From assembly GCA_035495815.1 (NCBI GenBank), contig DATJFH010000197.1:1-27993 (forward strand): a DNA stretch of 27,993 nt. The letters are read 5' to 3'. Source of the stretch: DATJFH01 sp035495815 (GTDB lineage Bacteria > Acidobacteriota > Terriglobia > Bryobacterales > Bryobacteraceae). The notes under the pieces were generated by a model. It worked only from the letters and a program-made list of their open reading frames with translations, was not told the origin of the DNA and made no database searches. Shown piece by piece: positions 1-8,545 of the stretch (position 1 is the stretch's first letter; the number at the start of each line of letters is the position of its first letter). A program made the translations under genes and the position numbers.

Positions 1-1304
1 TAATCGAGGGCGCCAGGATCTTTACCGGGACGGGCAAGGTGATCGAATCCGGCGCGGCGCTGGTGAAGAGCGGGAAGATCGAGCGGGTGTACACAGAATC
101 GGCGCCGGATCTGGGGAAGCTCAGGGCGGACGTTGTGCCGGCGGAAGGCAAGACGCTGCTGCCGGGTTTGATCGACGCGCACATCCATCTGGGCTCGCCG
201 GGCGGGAGCTACGATACAGCGGCGGCGTTCGACGCGGCGTCGAATGTGCGGCGGGCGCTGGCGGCGTACCTCTACAGCGGGGTGACGGCGGTGAGGAGCG
301 CGGGCGATTTCCTCGACCAGATGCTGGAGACTCGCGCGCTGATCGGCAGCGGACGCAGGCTGGGTGCGGAGCTGTTCATTTGCGGTCCCATGTTCACGGC
401 CGAAGGCGGGCACGGCACGGAATACATCGAGCACATGCCGGAGTTCCTCAAGGAGCGGGCGCGCGCCCAGATGGTGCGCACGCCGAAGACGCCGGACGAA
501 GCGCGGCGGCAGGTGCGGGCGCTGAAGCAGGCGGGCGTGGACGGGATCAAGGCGATCCTCGAAGCAGGCTGGCCGGGCCGCCGGTTTCCGCGGCTGGATA
601 CGGCGATCTTTCAGGCGATCGCCGAAGAGGCGCGGGCGCAGAAGTTGCCGCTGGCGGTGCACACGGGGACGGCGCGGGACGTGGCTGAGGCGCTGGACGC
701 GGGCGCGGCGGGGATCGAGCACGGCTCTTTCAGCGAGGCGATCCCGGAGGGGCTGTTCGCCCGCATGGCGCGGGCCGGCGTGGACTACGATCCGACGCTG
801 AGCGTGGTGAACGCGTTCGCGCAGAACCAGGAAGGGAAGCTGAAGCTGCTGAGCCGGTCGCTGGTACTGCAGGTGGGTCCGAAGGCGCTGATCGAGATGA
901 CGAAGAGGTCGGTTCAGAAGGACGGCGGGCCGAAGGTTCCGGAGACCGGTCCGGCAATTGCGGCGAAGAACCTGATGCGGGCCTACCGGGCGGGCGTGCC
1001 GCTGGTGGCCGGCAGCGACGCGGGCAATCCTCTGGTGATCCACGGACCGACGGTGCAGCAGGAGCTGGCGCTGTGGGTGCAGGCGGGAATCCCGCCCGCG
1101 GCGGCGCTGCAGGCGGCGACACGGAACGCGGCCCGGCTGCTGCGGGCGGAGAACCGCATCGGAACGATCGAAGCGGGGCGGGAGGCGAACCTGCTGCTGG
1201 TGGACGGCGACCCGCTGGCCGACATCTCGGCCACCGAGCGGATCTCGCTGGTGGTGTACAAGGGCGAGCGGATCCGGCGCGCCGGGCTGTTCGATCAGAA
1301 GTGA
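1..1304 (+). CDS. Amidohydrolase family protein (5' end outside window)
   Basis: Metal-dependent hydrolase of the amidohydrolase superfamily, closest in look to imidazolonepropionase/prolidase-like members; the substrate cannot be read from sequence. The reading frame is open to the first base (IEGARIFTGTGKVIESG from position 3), which is the usual N-terminal beta-sandwich of the family. The real start therefore lies upstream, and the GTG at 39 is internal. Metal-site motifs appear in order: HIH after GLIDA near 180-188, a Lys in GIKAIL at 549-551 (candidate carboxylated lysine), His in AVHTGT at 660-662, His in IEHGSF at 720-722, and Asp in AGSDAG at 1017-1019. The C-terminus (GTIEAGREANLLLVDGDPL) is the family's closing beta-sandwich. 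The stop overlaps the methyltransferase start (TGATG), which suggests coupled translation. Confidence 0.9.
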   Translation, partial: IEGARIFTGTGKVIESGAALVKSGKIERVYTESAPDLGKLRADVVPAEGKTLLPGLIDAHIHLGSPGGSYDTAAAFDAASNVRRALAAYLYSGVTAVRSAGDFLDQMLETRALIGSGRRLGAELFICGPMFTAEGGHGTEYIEHMPEFLKERARAQMVRTPKTPDEARRQVRALKQAGVDGIKAILEAGWPGRRFPRLDTAIFQAIAEEARAQKLPLAVHTGTARDVAEALDAGAAGIEHGSFSEAIPEGLFARMARAGVDYDPTLSVVNAFAQNQEGKLKLLSRSLVLQVGPKALIEMTKRSVQKDGGPKVPETGPAIAAKNLMRAYRAGVPLVAGSDAGNPLVIHGPTVQQELALWVQAGIPPAAALQAATRNAARLLRAENRIGTIEAGREANLLLVDGDPLADISATERISLVVYKGERIRRAGLFDQK

Positions 1305-2077
1305 TGGACGAATCACGGGAGGTCCTCGAACGCGAGCTGCAGTATCACGAGAAGCTGTACTCCGGCTTCGCGCAGCAGCACTTCGCACGTCCGGCGGTAA
1401 GGGCGCTGCGGGCGCACATGGTGAAGCGGCTGCTGCGCCTGCTGCCCACGCCGCGGACGGCGCGCGTGCTGAGCCTGGGCTGCGGCATCGGCGACACGGA
1501 GATCCTGCTCGCGCCGCACGTCGGCGAACTGCACGGCGTGGACCTCTCGCCGGCGGCGATCCGGCAGGCGCGCCAGGATTCGGCGGGACTGGGGAACACG
1601 CGCTTCGTCGAGGGCTCGCTCGATTCGATCGAGGGGTCGTTCGATCTGGTGTTCGGCATCTTCTTCCTGCACCATTTGCCGGACCCGATCCTGAGCGCGG
1701 CGCCGGCGAGGATCGCGGAGCTGCTGGCCGCGGGCGGGCGGTTTTACTCGCTCGATCCGAACCGGTACCGGCTGTCGGGCGCGATCGGGTCGCTGCTGGT
1801 TCCGCACCTGATGCGCAAGTATCAGACCGCGGACGAACGGGAGCTGGATCCGCAGCGCACGGCGGAACTGTTCCGGCGGGCAGGATACGAGACGCGAGTC
1901 GGCTACTACGACTTCATGTCGTCCCCACTTGCGGGCCTGTTTCCCGGATGGCGCGGAGGCTATGCGGCCGCGCGGCTGGCGGACGACGTAGTGACGCGCA
2001 TCCCGCTGGTTCAGCGCGCGGGGAGCAACTTCGAGCTGGTCGCCAGTTTGCCGCCGGCGGCTTCGAACTCCCGATAA
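1304..2077 (+). CDS. Class I SAM-dependent methyltransferase
   Basis: Predicted 257-residue cytoplasmic methyltransferase of unknown substrate. Motif I is VLSLGCGIGDTEIL, with the acidic loop-2 residue in LHGVDLSPAAIRQAR. The post-motif segment FDLVFGIFFLHHLPDP is typical of Methyltransf_11/25 proteins. The ATG at 1304 was chosen because it overlaps the amidohydrolase stop by one base and gives a normal N-terminus (MDESREVLERELQYHEK); the frame is open further upstream, but that would overlap the previous gene by more than 200 bases. The C-terminus GSNFELVASLPP looks like the ordinary end of the fold. The last 67 bases overlap the 3' end of the convergent hydrolase gene. Small-molecule methylation is the likely role (inference). 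Confidence 0.85.
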   Translation: MDESREVLERELQYHEKLYSGFAQQHFARPAVRALRAHMVKRLLRLLPTPRTARVLSLGCGIGDTEILLAPHVGELHGVDLSPAAIRQARQDSAGLGNTRFVEGSLDSIEGSFDLVFGIFFLHHLPDPILSAAPARIAELLAAGGRFYSLDPNRYRLSGAIGSLLVPHLMRKYQTADERELDPQRTAELFRRAGYETRVGYYDFMSSPLAGLFPGWRGGYAAARLADDVVTRIPLVQRAGSNFELVASLPPAASNSR

Positions 2078-2586
2078 GTGCGGTCGCGGGCTTGCGGGCT
2101 CAGCGTCTCGACAGCGTCGGTGAGCAGCGTCACCGGCTTGCCTGTCTCGAGCAGGCCGAGGGCGGCGAAGCGCACGCAATATTCGGTGACGACTCCGTAG
2201 ACGACGTACTCGTCGGCGTTCAGGGCTTCGAGCAGGCGCGGCAGGTTGGGATTGGAGTAGAGATCGAGCTGCTGTTTTTCGAGCAGGATCTGTTCGGCGC
2301 CGGCGAGGTCGAACCCGGCGGGGCGCGGGGGAATCACGACCCGGTTCGCGCGCAGCGTGGACCGCGGCTTGAGCTGGCCCACGGTGTCGACGACGCAGTG
2401 GGCGGGCCAGTCGCGGAATTCCGGGTCGTCTTCGGAGTGAGCGCAGGTGGTGGAGACGAGAATGCCGGCCTGTCGATTCAGCGCCGCGACGATGGGGACG
2501 ATGCGCTCGGCTCCGGGGACGTAGAGGGCGCCGGCAGGGTACATGAAATCGATCTGGGTATCGATGTCGAAGCAGGCCGTTCTCAT
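2011..2586 (-). CDS. pncA: Isochorismatase-family cysteine hydrolase, probable nicotinamidase
   Basis: A 191-residue hydrolase that probably converts nicotinamide to nicotinate, the substrate of PncB encoded immediately upstream. The triad is present: Asp9 in FDIDTQIDF, Lys104 in LLEKQQLDLYSNPN, and Cys137 in VVTEYCVRFAALGLL preceded by the cis-peptide-type turn. The metal-site segment reads STTCAH (45-50), where the family normally has D-x-H, so one ligand Asp appears replaced by Cys48; His50 and His63 (DWPAHCV) remain. The ATG at 2586 overlaps the pncB stop (ATGA), which fixes this start and implies translational coupling; the frame is open further upstream without family similarity. Neighbourhood supports nicotinamidase over other isochorismatase-like activities, but the ligand change leaves doubt. 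Confidence 0.82.
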   Translation of the reverse strand: MRTACFDIDTQIDFMYPAGALYVPGAERIVPIVAALNRQAGILVSTTCAHSEDDPEFRDWPAHCVVDTVGQLKPRSTLRANRVVIPPRPAGFDLAGAEQILLEKQQLDLYSNPNLPRLLEALNADEYVVYGVVTEYCVRFAALGLLETGKPVTLLTDAVETLSPQARDRTYREFEAAGGKLATSSKLLPAR

Positions 2587-3857
2587 TTCCGCTCCTCGCG
2601 CAGGCACTCGGCCAGCGCTTTCAGGGGATCGCTCAAGAGCATGGGTCTGGGCTGGACGCCGCCGAGCGAGCGGGCGGCGCGCCCGCGGATTTCGGTGAGC
2701 GGCGGCGGCGGCGCGGTGCGCTGTCCGTACACGATCACGGGTTGCAGCAGGGCCTCGGCTCCCGGCGGGCAGCTCTCGCTTGCCAGGGCCAGGATATCGC
2801 GATCGGGAAGGCGGAACAACTGCTTGGCTCCGGGCAGCGAGGCTTTGTCCTCGCTCCACTTGGCGACGGGGCGGCCTTCGACTTCGACCAGCTTGTAGAT
2901 GGCGCCCATGGACGGGGCGTCGCCGGAGGTGGCGAGCTCGGTGCCGACACCGAACGAATCGATGGGGGCGCCGGCAGCGACCAGGGCGGCGATGCGGTAT
3001 TCGTCGAGATCGCCGCTGGCCATGATCTTCGCGCCGCCGAGTCCGGCCTGGTCGAGAATGGCGCGCGCCTGGCGGGAGAGCGAATCGAAGTCACCGCTGT
3101 CGAGCCGTATTCCCCAGAGCGGCGGTCCGAGGGCGGCGGCGCGGCGCACGCCTTCGACCGGCTCGTAGGTATCGACCAGCTGGATGGTGTAGGGGCCGAG
3201 CAGCTCCTGGAGGCGGCGGAAGGCTTCCCGCTCGGTCGGATAGGACATGACCCAGGAGTGGGCGCAGGTGCCCATCACGGGAATGCCGAACCGGAAACCG
3301 GCCTGGGTGTTGCTGGTCCCGATGCAGCCGCCGATATAGGCGGCGCGCGCGCCGAGGACGCCGGCCTGCGGCGTATGGGCGCGGCGCGTGCCGAACTCGA
3401 CGACACCCCGTCCGGCGGCGGCTTGCGTGACGCGAGCCGCTTTGGTGGCGATGAGGGTCTGGAACGTGAGCGTCGAGAGCAGGTAGGTTTCCGGGATTTG
3501 CGCCTGGATGAGGGGGGCGCGGATGGTGAGGACCGGTTCTCCGGCGTAGAGGATCGTGCCTTCGGGCACGGCGTGGACGTCGCCGGTGAAGCGGAACTCG
3601 CGCAGGTAGTCGAAGAAGGCCGGGCTGACGCGGGCGAACTGGGGGAGCGCGCGCAGGTAGTCCACTTCTTCGGCGGTGAAGCGGAGGTGGAGGAGATATT
3701 CGAGGGCCTGCTCGAGGCCCGCGATCAGGATGTAGTCGCGGTTTTTGGGGAGGCGTCGAACGGAGAGCTCGAAGACGGCGGGTCCGGCGGGCCGGCCGGC
3801 GGCGAAGTAGCCGGCCGCCATGGTCAGCTCGTACAGGTCTGTGAGGAGACCGTTCAC
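2583..3857 (-). CDS. pncB: Nicotinate phosphoribosyltransferase
   Basis: A 424-residue enzyme making nicotinate mononucleotide from nicotinate and PRPP, the committed step of the Preiss-Handler NAD salvage route, in the cytoplasm. Family landmarks are the N-terminal LLTDLYELTMAAGYF, EFGTRRAHTPQAG, GTSNTQAGFRFGIPVMGTCAHSW split over two adjoining segments (with the His that is phosphorylated in the family), IRLDSGDFDSLSRQAR, and DSFGVGTELATSGDAP near the PRPP site. The start is a GTG at 3857, seven bases after the DUF4340 stop. There is no obvious Shine-Dalgarno, so coupling to the upstream gene is likely. Its stop overlaps the nicotinamidase start by four bases. Function is secure; the link to the ABC operon is positional. 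Confidence 0.95.
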   Translation of the reverse strand: MNGLLTDLYELTMAAGYFAAGRPAGPAVFELSVRRLPKNRDYILIAGLEQALEYLLHLRFTAEEVDYLRALPQFARVSPAFFDYLREFRFTGDVHAVPEGTILYAGEPVLTIRAPLIQAQIPETYLLSTLTFQTLIATKAARVTQAAAGRGVVEFGTRRAHTPQAGVLGARAAYIGGCIGTSNTQAGFRFGIPVMGTCAHSWVMSYPTEREAFRRLQELLGPYTIQLVDTYEPVEGVRRAAALGPPLWGIRLDSGDFDSLSRQARAILDQAGLGGAKIMASGDLDEYRIAALVAAGAPIDSFGVGTELATSGDAPSMGAIYKLVEVEGRPVAKWSEDKASLPGAKQLFRLPDRDILALASESCPPGAEALLQPVIVYGQRTAPPPPLTEIRGRAARSLGGVQPRPMLLSDPLKALAECLREERK

Positions 3858-3864
3858 TGGCGCG

Positions 3865-5193
3865 CTACTTTTTCTTCTCGTCCTTGGGCGGCTGGTACGG
3901 CTTTACTTCGGACGCGGTTTTTTGTAGCTCTTCTACTGCTTTCGAATCGAGTTCGTAGACGCTGGGCTCGTTCTCCCGTTTGGCGATGTAGGTTGCGCCC
4001 TGCTTCATGAAGGTGACTTTTTCGTTGCGCTTGCCGTCGTTCGAGGTGACGGCGGCCTCGATCACGACCGGACCCGAGCCGGCGTCCAGGAATTTCACGG
4101 AGGACAGGTCGCGGAGCTTATCGACCACGGCCTGCACCGAAGACGAGTCCATCTGCTTGCCCCCGGACATCCATTTCTCGCCGCTCTTTTCGTAGGTCGT
4201 CTTGTCGATGGTAATCTTGGTCGGGTCGCTGAAGCCGAAGTCGAAAAGCTTCTTATTGCGGAACGCGTTCAAGTCCTTGTCGAGGCCCTCGCCGAGATCG
4301 CTGGTTACCTTGAAGATTCCTTCGACGACGGAGCTTTTGGCGTAGTAGTTTTTATCCTTGTCCTTGCGGACTTCGATGGTCTGCGTGCCGGACGCGTCCG
4401 AGACACTGGCGGCGGCGACTCTCGCGCCGGATGCGAAGGCGGAGACGGCCTTCTTCGCGTCCTCGTCGGAGACGGTGGTATCCATCTTGGCGTCCTTCAG
4501 CTTGCGGATCAGGTCCTCGACCTGGGAGCCGTCGGCGCGGAGAGGCCTGGGTTTCAGGATCTGCCATTCGTTCTGATTGTTCTTGCCGAACTCGACGGCT
4601 TGTCCTTTGGCCTGGAGCTCGACGCGCGTGAGCTTGTCGGAATCGAAGGTGAGCAGGCGCTTGTCCCGCAGGTCTTTCGAAGTCTTGTCGAGGCTCGATT
4701 TGACACCGCTCGAAATGCTGAAGACACGCGGGTCGGTTTTGAGTTTTACGAACGTGCTGCCGCCGGTGGGCGTATCGTCGCCGACGAGCAGGTCTTCGGT
4801 CTTGCCGTCCTTTTTAGTAATAGTGACCTGCAGCGAGGGGTTGGCGAGGCCGTAGGGAGCGAGATCGGCGGCTTTGTCCTCGATGAGCCGGTCGGAGGTC
4901 AGAGAGGAGAGCGAGGAGACGACGGAGGTGATGGAATCCTGGTCCGCGGGGAGGGGCTTGGGCTGGGTGATTTCCCACTTGCCGGCGTCGGACTTGTTGA
5001 CGACGGTGGTGTCGCCGCCGGTTTTCTGAAACCGGATGGATTTGAACTGGTCCTCGGGAATGGCGAGGACCTTTGGCGGCGCGTCTTTGGGGGGCGCCTT
5101 CTCTTCGGCTTCCTTGGCTTTATTCGACCAGTAGACGCCGCCGCCCAACGCAGCCAGAACAATGACGGCGATCAGCAATCCTTTGAACTTCAC
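3865..5193 (-). CDS. DUF4340 domain-containing membrane-anchored protein
   Basis: 442-residue protein with one N-terminal transmembrane segment (LLIAVIVLAALGGGVYW) followed by a charged linker and repeated DUF4340 units. These units carry phrases such as GKWEITQPKPLPADQDSI, NEWQILKPRPLRADGSQVEDLIRKL and EKWMSGGKQMDSSSVQAVVDKL. DUF4340 proteins are typically encoded directly downstream of Gld-type ABC transporters, as here, and are presumed to form an extracytoplasmic part of that system. Biochemical function is unknown. Start is GTG at 5193, 12 bases after the upstream stop, with a purine-rich AGGGGAA upstream. The high Lys/Asp content contrasts with the Ala/Gly/Arg-rich neighbours and fits an exported soluble domain. 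Confidence 0.88.
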   Translation of the reverse strand: MKFKGLLIAVIVLAALGGGVYWSNKAKEAEEKAPPKDAPPKVLAIPEDQFKSIRFQKTGGDTTVVNKSDAGKWEITQPKPLPADQDSITSVVSSLSSLTSDRLIEDKAADLAPYGLANPSLQVTITKKDGKTEDLLVGDDTPTGGSTFVKLKTDPRVFSISSGVKSSLDKTSKDLRDKRLLTFDSDKLTRVELQAKGQAVEFGKNNQNEWQILKPRPLRADGSQVEDLIRKLKDAKMDTTVSDEDAKKAVSAFASGARVAAASVSDASGTQTIEVRKDKDKNYYAKSSVVEGIFKVTSDLGEGLDKDLNAFRNKKLFDFGFSDPTKITIDKTTYEKSGEKWMSGGKQMDSSSVQAVVDKLRDLSSVKFLDAGSGPVVIEAAVTSNDGKRNEKVTFMKQGATYIAKRENEPSVYELDSKAVEELQKTASEVKPYQPPKDEKKK

Positions 5194-5205
5194 GGTATTG
5201 TTCCC

Positions 5206-6624
5206 CTACCTTCTCTTCCACCAGACCATCAGTCCGGCGGCGATCACGATCAGAGGCAGTCCGATGACGCTCGAGGTGAAGATGGTGGACATCTGGCGGC
5301 GCGAGAGCGAAAGACGGCGGTCTTCCGGCTCCTTGGGACGGATGGAAATCAGGTCTTCATCGGAGCTGAGCCAGTTCATGGCGTTGAGGAACAGGTCGCG
5401 ATTGCCGTTGAAGCGGAGAATATTATTGGCGACCCAGTTGGAGCTGCCGATGACGACGATCCGGCCCTCTTTGGCGCCTTTCACGGTGCTGGCGGCTCCC
5501 AGGGTCAGCGGCCCTTTCTTATCCTTGTTGGGATCGACGCGAATCTCGGCCGAGCTGAGGTTGGTGGTGGCGAAGCTGTTATCGGAAGTGGAGAAGAGTT
5601 TCTCGGCGGGGGACTTGACGTCCAGGGTGCGGGCCAGCGGGAAGGCGGTCGCCGTCTCTTTCAACTCACGGACGATGGGGTGCGATTCGTAGCTGGTGAC
5701 CAGGGGCACGACTTCACTCAATCCGAAGATCTGGCCGACGCCGCTGGCGTCGATAGCCAAGTCCTTGTTGACGGTGACGCCCCAGCTGTCGAGCAATTTC
5801 TGGAGGGCGGGGCTGTCCTGGGTCTCGTCGCGGCCGAGCTTGAGCGGGGGGTCGAGCATGACGAGGGCGCGTCCGCCGTTGGTGACGTAGGACTGGATGG
5901 CGTCGACGACGGGCTGTCGGTATTCATACTTGGCTCCGGCGACGACCAGGATGGTGCAGTCGGCGGGCACTTCGGGTTTGGGTCCGGTGGGGGCCGCTTC
6001 GATGCGGGCGTCGGCCTTGATGGCGCCGGCGGCCGGGGCGGCTCCGCCGAGGTTGATGGTTTTGGTTTTGTAGTTGCTTTTCTCCAGCGCCTCCTTGGCG
6101 TTGGAGTAGCCGGAGCGGCCGGTATCGTCGAGGCTGTGCTCACCGCTTCCGGTGATGAAACAGACGTTGCGCTCGCCGCTCTTGAGAGCGCGGATCAGCG
6201 CGCCGGTGATTTCCTCTTCGGTCAGCGATTTGGCTTCCTCCCTCTTGGTCCCGCTATCGACAAAAATCTGGCCGTAGGAGCGGATGCCGGCGGCTTTGGC
6301 CTGCTGCGGCTTCTTGTCGGGGTCGACATAGACTACGTGCAGCTTCGACGAAAGATTGCTGTAGCGGTCGAGGGTATCGCGGGCGGTGGTGAAGGCGCTG
6401 GTCTTGTCGTAGTCGGTGATGGTGACATCCCTGGTGAGGCCCTTGACCACTTTGACGGTCTGGTCGGAGAGGCTGAACTTCTTGTTGGAAGTGGAATCGA
6501 TGGACTTGTTATGGCGGTTGGCGAGCCAGTTGGCCGCGCCGAGGACGGCGAGGATAACCAGCACGTAGACGGTGGCGTAGAGGGTGTACCGGGTCTGGCG
6601 GGTTTTGATCCAATCGGACTGCAT
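5206..6624 (-). CDS. GldG-like ABC transporter auxiliary protein
   Basis: 472-residue membrane protein of the GldG / ABC_transp_aux type. An N-terminal transmembrane helix (LYATVYVLVILAVLGAANWLA) precedes a large extracytoplasmic domain beginning NKKFSLSDQTVKVVKGL, a characteristic opening of the family. A C-terminal transmembrane helix (VIGLPLIVIAAGLMVWW) ends in KRR. The domain contains the sugar-isomerase-like segment around TEEEITGALIRALKSGERNVCFITGSGE. The ATG at 6624 was preferred to the GTG at 6636 because GGAGG at 6630-6634 sits five bases upstream of the ATG, and that ATG overlaps the permease stop (TAATG). In Bacteroidetes GldG works with GldA and GldF in gliding; gliding is not implied here, and a general envelope export role is more cautious. 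Confidence 0.9.
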   Translation of the reverse strand: MQSDWIKTRQTRYTLYATVYVLVILAVLGAANWLANRHNKSIDSTSNKKFSLSDQTVKVVKGLTRDVTITDYDKTSAFTTARDTLDRYSNLSSKLHVVYVDPDKKPQQAKAAGIRSYGQIFVDSGTKREEAKSLTEEEITGALIRALKSGERNVCFITGSGEHSLDDTGRSGYSNAKEALEKSNYKTKTINLGGAAPAAGAIKADARIEAAPTGPKPEVPADCTILVVAGAKYEYRQPVVDAIQSYVTNGGRALVMLDPPLKLGRDETQDSPALQKLLDSWGVTVNKDLAIDASGVGQIFGLSEVVPLVTSYESHPIVRELKETATAFPLARTLDVKSPAEKLFSTSDNSFATTNLSSAEIRVDPNKDKKGPLTLGAASTVKGAKEGRIVVIGSSNWVANNILRFNGNRDLFLNAMNWLSSDEDLISIRPKEPEDRRLSLSRRQMSTIFTSSVIGLPLIVIAAGLMVWWKRR

Positions 6625-7391
6625 TACGACCTCCACCGCAGGGATTCCATGGAACGGGCGGTCAGGAACAGCCCGAAGAACGTGAGGGACAGGAAGAAGA
6701 CCAGATCCTTGGTATCGATAACGCCTTTCGAAAACGGCTCGAAGTGTTGGACGACGGAAAGGTAGGAGACGACCTTGGCCCAGATGGCCTGTTCGTACGA
6801 ACTAACCCAATCGAGAACCCAGAGCAGGAGGCAGACGGCGAAAGTGGCGCCGCCGGCGATGATCTGGTTCCGGGTGGTGGTGGAGATGAAAGTGCCGATG
6901 GCGATGAGAGCGCCGCCCTGCAGGAGCAGGCCGAGGTATCCGACCAGGATGGGCTTCCAATCCGGCTTGCCGTAGGCGAACAGCGCGGCCAGGTCAAGCG
7001 CCGACACGCCGATGATGCAGGCATACATGATGATGGCGGCGATGAACTTACCGATGATGATTTCGATGTCGCGAATGGGGGAAGTGAGCAGCAGTTCCAT
7101 GGTGCCGGAGCGCTTCTCTTCGGCGTAGAGCCGCATGGTAAGCATGGGGATGAGGAACAGGCCGATGACGCTGGCGTTGCTGAGGAGCGGGCGGATGACC
7201 CACTCGTTGACGTCCATGGGCTGGCCGCGGCCCATCATCTGGGATTCCATGCCGCGCATGACGAAGAACGCCGTCGCGCTGTAAAAGAAGAATCCGAAGA
7301 TGACGGCGAAGATGGCCATCAGCAGGTAGGCGATGGGGGAAGAGAAGTAGCTCTTGAGCTCCTTACGGCAGATGATGAGTATGTTTTTCAA
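6624..7391 (-). CDS. ABC-2 family permease (GldF-like)
   Basis: 255-residue integral membrane permease of an ABC-2/GldF-type transporter with about six hydrophobic segments. It opens KNILIICRKELKSYFSSPIAY, a family-typical start, here quoted across its first helix boundary. The cytoplasmic signature YAEEKRSGTMELLLTSPI follows the second helix and is diagnostic for ABC-2 permeases. The start is a TTG at 7391 that overlaps the ATPase stop (TTGA), with GGAGG six bases upstream, so an alternative start codon in a coupled pair is well supported. It should pair with the ATPase encoded just upstream and the GldG-like protein downstream. The transported substrate is unknown. Confidence 0.92.
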   Translation of the reverse strand: MKNILIICRKELKSYFSSPIAYLLMAIFAVIFGFFFYSATAFFVMRGMESQMMGRGQPMDVNEWVIRPLLSNASVIGLFLIPMLTMRLYAEEKRSGTMELLLTSPIRDIEIIIGKFIAAIIMYACIIGVSALDLAALFAYGKPDWKPILVGYLGLLLQGGALIAIGTFISTTTRNQIIAGGATFAVCLLLWVLDWVSSYEQAIWAKVVSYLSVVQHFEPFSKGVIDTKDLVFFLSLTFFGLFLTARSMESLRWRS

Positions 7392-8386
7392 TTGGAACCT
7401 CCGTTGTCTTTCGAGGCGGCGGGAGGCTTGGCCCCGCCTTTCGACTCGGAAGCAGTCAACTGCAGGAAGATGGTTTCGAGGCTGAGGCCGACGGCGCGCA
7501 GCTCATTGAGATTCCAGCCGGCGCCGACAATGGCGCGGGCGAGGTCGGCGCGGATGGAGCGGCCCTGGAGGCTTTCGACCTCAAAGATGTGACGGCCGTC
7601 GCGGCTCTCCTTGTGCATCACGCGGCTGACGCCGGGGACCTGCTCGAGGCGGGCGAGGGCGTCGGCCTGGCTGAGTCCGTTGGGGGCGTCGACGTCGACC
7701 GAGACCGCTTCGGAGCCGCGCAGGCGGTTGGTGAGATTGGCAACGGTGTCGGTGGCGACGAGCTTACCCTGGCTGATGATGATGACTTTATCGCAGGAGT
7801 TCTCGATCTCCGAGAGGATGTGGGTGCTGAGGATGATGGTATGGTCGCCGGCGAGGTGGCGGATGAGCTCGCGGGTTTCGATGATCTGCTTGGGATCGAG
7901 TCCGGAGGTGGGCTCGTCGAGGATAAGGACTTCGGGGTTATGAATGATGGCCTGGGCAAGTCCGACGCGCTGGCGGTAGCCCTTGGAAAGCTTGCCGATG
8001 AGCTTGGAGCGGACATCGGAGACGGCGCAGCGCTCGGAGACCTCGTCGACGCGGCGGGCGATATCCGAACTGGAAATGCCTTTGAGCCGGCCGACAAAGG
8101 TCAGGTACTCCTTGACCTCCATTTCCGGATAAAGCGGCGGGGATTCGGGCAGGTATCCGATGCGCTTCTTGACCTCCATGGGGTGTTCGAGAACATCGAA
8201 GCCGGCCACGCTGGCGGCGCCGGAGCTGGGGGGGAGGAAGCAGGTCAGGACGCGCATGGTGGTCGTTTTCCCGGCGCCATTGGGGCCGAGGAAGCCGACA
8301 ATCCCGCCCTTTTCCACTTCAAAGGAGATGTTGTCGACCGCGACAGTGCGCGCGTATCTCTTGGTGAGTCCTTCAACCTTGATCAT
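7388..8386 (-). CDS. ABC transporter ATP-binding protein (GldA/CcmA-like)
   Basis: 332-residue nucleotide-binding subunit. Walker A is GPNGAGKTTTMR, about residues 34-45. The Q-loop region reads GYLPESPPLYPEM, the signature is LSKGYRQRVGLAQAI, Walker B is VLILDEPTSGLDP, and the switch His lies in IILSTHILSEIE. A C-terminal extension of about 100 residues is normal for drug/gliding-type ABC-2 ATPases. This is the first gene of a six-gene minus-strand unit running to 2011. The ATG at 8386 gives the expected N-terminus MIKVEGLTKRYARTVAVD, but no Shine-Dalgarno precedes it. A -10-like TAAAAT lies about 70 bases upstream. Family call is firm, substrate unknown. Confidence 0.95.
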   Translation of the reverse strand: MIKVEGLTKRYARTVAVDNISFEVEKGGIVGFLGPNGAGKTTTMRVLTCFLPPSSGAASVAGFDVLEHPMEVKKRIGYLPESPPLYPEMEVKEYLTFVGRLKGISSSDIARRVDEVSERCAVSDVRSKLIGKLSKGYRQRVGLAQAIIHNPEVLILDEPTSGLDPKQIIETRELIRHLAGDHTIILSTHILSEIENSCDKVIIISQGKLVATDTVANLTNRLRGSEAVSVDVDAPNGLSQADALARLEQVPGVSRVMHKESRDGRHIFEVESLQGRSIRADLARAIVGAGWNLNELRAVGLSLETIFLQLTASESKGGAKPPAASKDNGGSN

Positions 8387-8454
8387 AGAAAAAATGTCAT
8401 CGAGAAGCGACGCGGCGCATCGAGCGGCCGGCTCGCAGGGGATTTGAGAATTCG

Positions 8455-8460
8455 ATTTTA
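8455..8460 (-). promoter_or_regulatory. Candidate -10 element for the ABC/NAD-salvage operon
   Basis: Reading on the minus strand, TAAAAT sits 68 bases before the ATPase start at 8386, in a small AT-rich island in otherwise very GC-rich DNA. No convincing -35 hexamer is visible at the usual spacing, so this is a weak, position-based call. Confidence 0.35.
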
Positions 8461-8545
8461 CCCTAAAACGACGCGCCGCGGGTAGTAGACGTTTCAGGGG
8501 GGCTGCCGGGAGTTTGGGGGCCGGCGGGGCGGGAGGAGACCGGAC

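Noticed and set aside
4600..6765. 721-codon open frame on the plus strand across the GldG/DUF4340 genes
   Set aside because: It is antisense to clearly recognisable genes, Gly/Asp/Val-rich with no domain motifs, and has no ribosome-binding site. Such long antisense frames are expected in GC-rich coding DNA.
5206..8386. Evidence of gliding motility
   Set aside because: Gld-like ABC components occur in many non-gliding bacteria. No other gliding or type IX secretion genes are present in the window.
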